64,000 nucleotides of DNA from Dissophora ornata (lineage: Eukaryota > Mortierellomycota > Mortierellomycetes > Mortierellales > Mortierellaceae): assembly GCA_025201705.1 (NCBI GenBank), contig MU616576.1:1-64000 (forward strand), given 5' to 3'. Below, in pieces: positions 59,601-64,000 of this stretch. Positions within the stretch are counted from its first letter, which is position 1. Each line of letters begins with the position of its first letter. Position numbers and translations under genes: made by a program. The notes beneath the pieces were generated by a model, which saw only the letters and a list, made by a program, of their open reading frames with translations, did no database searches and was not told the origin of the DNA.

Positions 59601-60177
59601 AATATTTTCCCCCCGTCCATTCCAGAATTGGTGAAGAAGAAGCAAAACCAGAGGTCGTAGGAGGCGGCGAAGGACATGATGAAAATGGAAGAGCACTCGC
59701 AGCAGTGGATTGGGTAGGTGAATTCAGTGCAGAGGACGTGAGTGGTGTCTCTATTCCGCTGTCGACGTTGTCGACGCTGTTTGACGAGGTCGAGGACGAT
59801 GTTGCAGTCAATGGTAAGAATTCGCCCAACTTCAAGTCTGCTTCAAGATGACTCTCTTTATTAAAGAGATCCCGAGGCGGTGGCGGCGGTGGTGCCACCT
59901 TTCTGGATGGGAGATCTAGCCTGCTTGGTCTCAGGGCACTAGGCCCTAATCCAAATCCAGACTGTGGATTTGGTCTAGGAGATGTCGGTGTAGGACCATG
60001 TGGAGAGTGGGATGACGTTGAGTGTGAAGGTGAGTGTGAAGGTGAGGAAGAGCTTGAAGGATAGCGGTGCTGGTTCGCGTCACTACTGTTGGTATTGCGC
60101 ATGTGTGTGCGATGGAGTTGTAGAAGAGAGTCAAGTGCATGAGGGTCGATGTGATTATGAGATGTCTTCGTAGTCAT
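53675..60177 (-). CDS. Large RA/ubiquitin-like and PH-domain scaffold protein
   Basis: Six exons give 2020 residues: 60177-57991, 57867-57586, 57481-57293, 57188-56450, 56392-54455 and 54402-53675. After a long Ser/Pro/His-rich disordered N-terminus comes an RA/ubiquitin-like half (IPIHVRYVTKDLWVQVDLPR) near residue 406. Its apparent second half (GHWLDDSRLVSSYNLQPHCL) comes only near 730, after some 270 low-complexity residues. A PH domain follows at about 775-900 (AEGVLYKMSKKS, WKERWVVLQGTKLLVYHKRK, ELNHWVRIFNSL). A second, split PH-like domain may start near 1194 (SGYIWLYIPN), continue at KCFVVINALGQFQWVEAKKE and end near 1750 (FVTLKGYTETEDAWKMLQSA). The RA-PH order recalls MRL adaptors (Mig10/RIAM/lamellipodin) linking Ras-type GTPases to membrane and actin; that role is inferred. 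The join of the last exon (donor 54454, acceptor 54403) is least certain. Confidence 0.75.
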
Positions 60178-60760
60178 GGCTTTTTTCTGTGTTTTTTTTT
60201 CTCCCCTGTTGATGGCAGCCGTTATGCCACGATCGCGAGAAAGTAATGAAAGAGGTAGATGAGACTGAAAAGGACAATAACTCGTCTAATAGAGGACCGA
60301 GGAGATATGTGCATTCAACGGAAGTTAGGAGGGAAAGGGAAAATTAGGACGTAAGGACTATGTGTTAATTCGAGGACAAGCTAACGAGAGTCGGGAGAAA
60401 GCAAAGAGAGAGCGGCTGAGAGGGAGGGAAAGAGAGAGAGATTGATTGCACGACCAACCGAGAATTGAAAACAACAAGGTGAGCACTGAAATTAAAGCAG
60501 AAGGGGGAAGGAAAAAGGGAGACGGGGCAAAGAAGGGATGTTGATTCGAAGAATGAAAAGTGTCTGAAGGGGTGATAAGCAGAGCAGAGGTAGGGGGGAG
60601 AAGGATAGTGAGTGGGCAAAGAGTTTGAGGCACGGAAGAAAACTAAACATCAGGCACAGGTTAGGAAGGACAGGACACTACTTTAACCCAGGCACGATAG
60701 TACGGAAGAGTCTGCGAGGAGCCGTAAAAAAATAAATAAAAAGAATGTGAACAAGAGAAC
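60178..60760 (-). promoter_or_regulatory. CT-rich promoter/5' region of the RA-PH gene
   Basis: On the minus strand 60350-60640 is almost wholly pyrimidine with TCTCTC and CCTTTTTCCC runs, like the other promoters here. It lies directly upstream of the ATG at 60177. Confidence 0.45.
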
Positions 60761-63700
60761 AAACTTATCAGCGCTTTGGACGACGTGAAGCTGCGATGCG
60801 CTCGATCACTCCCATGCGAGAGAGGGATGCCTTGCCGTAGTATGCAAACACGCAGAGTTGTTTACCAAGGCGCATATTCACACTCAGCAATTTCGCATAT
60901 TTATTTTGTCTGCTAGAGTAGTCCAGGAAAGGGGCGTTGCAGGTTGGGATTGTGCGACCATGCATGCAGTGCATGCACCGCATTTGTTTCTGTCCACCAC
61001 GATGACTATTGACAGTTAAAGGCCAGTAACATCATCAATGGCACATCCTTCTATTCTTTTATTTTCTCATTTTGACGTGCCTGTCACCGCTTCGACTGTT
61101 TCTGCTTTGAAAGAAATCATGCGTGTGCCAAAATGCGGAGTCAAAAAAATGAAAGAGGCACTTGTGATAATCCAAACTGGTGCGTTGGTTGTGCGTCAAT
61201 AGACCAACAGCGCCCACTTGCCCTTGGCTCAAATGTCCGGGCAGGGCTTTTTTTTGAACCCCCTGCTCTTTCTCTCACGCATATAAGCTTGTCCCTTCCC
61301 CCCGTTTCTCTTCCGCATGCAATAATACAGCTTCTTCACATGGCTAGTTTGTTCAGCCACACAAGTCCGGTTAGTATTCAAAGACAGATGTTGCTCATAA
61401 CCACTGTGATCTAGTAATCATAGGCTTGGTATCTACCACATCGACCACAGCCGCAGTAGCTCAATCGGCCCCTCTCTTACCCACGCCCATCCTTCTCCTT
61501 TCTTCATTTTCCCTCCTTGGTGTGTCGGTCAATAGGCGCTGTAGTTACATGTTGATCGCATACTGCTCCCTGAAAATTTCACGACAAACATCATCCGGCA
61601 GAAATTCAACAATCCGATACAGGACTCCATTACTGCTCTATACTCATAAAATGCCGCTTATCATGTCCATGTAAATAAAGGAAATGAACATGACAAAGGA
61701 AGAGCCGTCGGATACTACACACATGCGTATATTCATTTTTCTCTCCCCTCTCTTTTCTACAGATCCTGGTCGTGATCTCGCGAGTCACGACCATGGGCTC
61801 ATTGATATTCTGACTCGGTTTTCCCGGACCCGAAAAAAATGAATCCGGAATTTCTTAGTGCTGTTCCCTTGTTTGATTCCATGATGTGCCCCCTTTTTCA
61901 TAACCCTTTTTTGGAGACGCATAGCTCCAGCTTAGCTTTATTTTTTGTGCGGTAAGTAATGTGAGACGCCGTTCAAACAAATCCCATCCGCAGTCCTAAC
62001 ATTGCCTGCTCAGACATGCTGGATGAATCCATCGCTGTCCTTCAGTCTGGCTAGGAGACTAATATGAACTGAACAAGAGGTTGCCAAGGAAATATGTAAC
62101 CCGCACAATGGCTACTACACCCAAGCTATGCGTAAACCACCGAGGACTAGGACAAGAAAGCCATACCATAGAATGACTCCACTGCCTTTTTCTCCATATC
62201 CACGCAAAAAATGAGAATATTCAAATCCAATACAGATGGACGCGCATTCGCAACTCAAATGAGCACTTAGTCAGCTTAGTACATTGCTTTGACCTCTGTG
62301 CTCTTGGGGAAGACTTTCAAGATAAAAGTACGTAAGTGTCCGTTTTTGGAGATCAACCAACATGTATAGTATGTACATTTGGAGCACATCCCTTCTTTTT
62401 TTTCTTTTGCGTTCGATGAAACGGAGCACGCAGTGAACCTTCCATCGCACCTTGCATTGCGTTGTGCATTGGAGAACGGATGTATGAGGATGCTGATTGA
62501 GAGCATAAAAATCAAGTTGTGTTGACAAATCAAATATCATCTCCATACTTTAGATGGTCAAGAAAAACAAACGAAGTCCAGAGGGGTTAGTTTGTTTGCA
62601 ACTTCCGCAATTGCAGCGAATTGCTGTGCCGGGAAGAATTTTTGAAGCAGCTCGCTCTTTCAAGTGGCATTCATTCCCCTTTCAGAACCTACCAGCACGA
62701 TTACAGTTGCAAGACTGTTCGACACAATCTACTCATACCCTCTGAGGATGAATCGGCTCGCTCTGACTCCTCTGTCGCCCTCAAAGCAATCCTTGAATGC
62801 TTGGAATATCAAGAGGATATTGTCTGGTGCCAGGCAGAAGCCTTTTCTGCTTTTTCACGCTACGCTTTTGACATAGAGAGAGGAAGAAACTTGTTGCACG
62901 CCCAGATATTGGGCTATTCCTTTCTCATAGCATGGGAGGCCTAATTTATGATGTTCTTGTACGCCACGCGAAAGGCCGAAATTTCCTATCTGCTCTTGTT
63001 CCCTCTCATCTCCATACCTTTGCTCTAGTTTATACATCTCATGCATCATTTACGTATGACAAACCTCTCTTCCCCTTGATGGTTTGATCGGAGAAAAAAA
63101 CTTCAAAATCAAAAGAAAACAATGGTAATTCCTCGCTCATGCAGCAAGCCGCTGTAACCACATAGGATTATAGTTAATTCGTCATGTAGATGACTACTCA
63201 TAGCGTCAATTGAAAACTAGTATTGAAAACAGCGAGTCCTCCACGACCTTGAATAATTCAAGAAGGTGACCCATTCTAGCACTCTTGCCGAGTCTCACAT
63301 CCGCGGTTCAGTAGTAGGAGAAGGACATGTAGACTGGGAGACTATTCAAAGATCTGCAAGCTAAGGTTAAGGGACTCCAGGGCCGGATCAGTGAATTACG
63401 GAAGGCCTCACATCCCATCAGCACGTCCGTATTATGCATTCATGCATTCATGCATAGCATCAGGAGGTTGATACGTTACATATATTGGGGGAAGGGGAAG
63501 GCATATTGCTTGATCGTCAGATGAGTTGCGATATCACATAGGATCACGATAATACGCGAAAAGAACCTATTCGAATGTTCCTCTCGAATGCTTTTCACGC
63601 AGCTACATTTTTTTTTCGTGTGATCATGACAAATACCCGCCATGCGATACGCTCACCATCCGCTGTGTAGCACTACCGCTCAACTGTCAAGCTTTTGCCT

Positions 63701-63858
63701 TGTCAATGGCAGCTGAAAATTGACGCGAAACGGCGTGTCGACTACCGTAGAATTTAAACACCGCCAGCCTATCATATTTTTTTTTAGGTTATCTGTTTGT
63801 ACAAATCTCGCATCCTAATGCTCTGCCTACTTGGCACTATGCAGCATGCTAATGTTCT
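60761..63858. other. Long region without a supported gene
   Basis: About 3.1 kb with no domain recognised. A plus-strand promoter-like stretch with a TATA-like CATATAAG at about 61280 precedes an ATG at 61340, but its frame could not be extended by splicing. At 62554-62944 two overlapping plus-strand frames are open, one reading CREEFLKQLALSSGIHSPF, and neither is recognised. A short ATTCATGC repeat lies at 63436-63456. It could contain a lineage-specific gene or untranslated sequence. Confidence 0.4.
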
Positions 63859-64000
63859 CTACTTCTGCGCATTCTGTGCCCGCTGTGACATCATTTTCTC
63901 ATTATTATACATGGTCCAAGTCGAAATCTTGCCTCTCTCCAACACCCGCTCCAACTTTGCTTGCTCCTCAGGATCTGTATGCAACAATCCCTGTACTACC
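63859..64000 (-). CDS. 3' end of a gene cut by the window edge
   Basis: The last 47 codons of a minus-strand frame end with TAG at 63861-63859: VVQGLLHTDPEEQAKLERVL, then ERGKISTWTMYNNEKMMSQR and a short tail. The charged, helix-like composition and the clean stop suggest a real terminal exon. The start and function lie outside the window. Confidence 0.5.
   Translation of the reverse strand, partial: VVQGLLHTDPEEQAKLERVLERGKISTWTMYNNEKMMSQRAQNAQK

Overview
The window reads as nuclear DNA of an early-diverging filamentous fungus, most likely Mortierellomycotina (inference). Evidence seen: genes dense in 50-150 bp GT-AG introns, pyrimidine-rich promoters, conserved fungal/eukaryotic housekeeping genes, intronless F-box paralogues, a large LRR protein of a kind I associate with Mortierellaceae, and relics of three transposon types. 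No rRNA, tRNA or CRISPR was seen. Exon coordinates were worked out by hand from splice signals, phase continuity and protein-family continuity; they are predictions without transcript support.

Layout. 2.4-24.0 kb is a conserved block: a STRA6/retinol-receptor-like membrane protein (+), GPI mannosyltransferase SMP3/PIG-Z (-), nucleoporin NUP160/Nup120 (+), a DEP-RGS regulator of G-protein signalling (-) and ER membrane complex subunit EMC1 (+). 24.8-35.6 kb is a decayed, fast-evolving island: a Ty3/Gypsy chromodomain integrase relic, an LRR gene broken by one in-frame TGA, a MULE-like transposase relic, three tandem F-box paralogues and a hexokinase pseudogene. 36.0-40.7 kb returns to conserved genes: calcineurin A and hypoxanthine-guanine phosphoribosyltransferase, the latter with an 11-nt microexon. 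41-46 kb holds an unknown coiled-coil protein and an intronless bacterial-type GNAT acetyltransferase lying between degenerate repeat arrays and possible hAT/BED fragments. 46.2-60.2 kb holds a mitochondrial-type membrane protein, an 867-residue F-box protein, a small cysteine-cluster protein, an FAD monooxygenase with another 11-nt microexon, and a 2020-residue scaffold with an RA/ubiquitin-like fold and PH domains. 60.2-63.9 kb is essentially without recognised genes, and the last 142 bases are the 3' end of another minus-strand gene.

How the genes relate. They do not form a pathway or cluster. Several belong to signalling (RGS, calcineurin A, RA-PH scaffold) and to the ER/secretory system (EMC1, SMP3). 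The strongest biological surprise is the STRA6-like protein: a receptor/channel family known from animal vitamin A uptake, here in a fungus, in a group whose relatives make and exchange carotenoid-derived signals.
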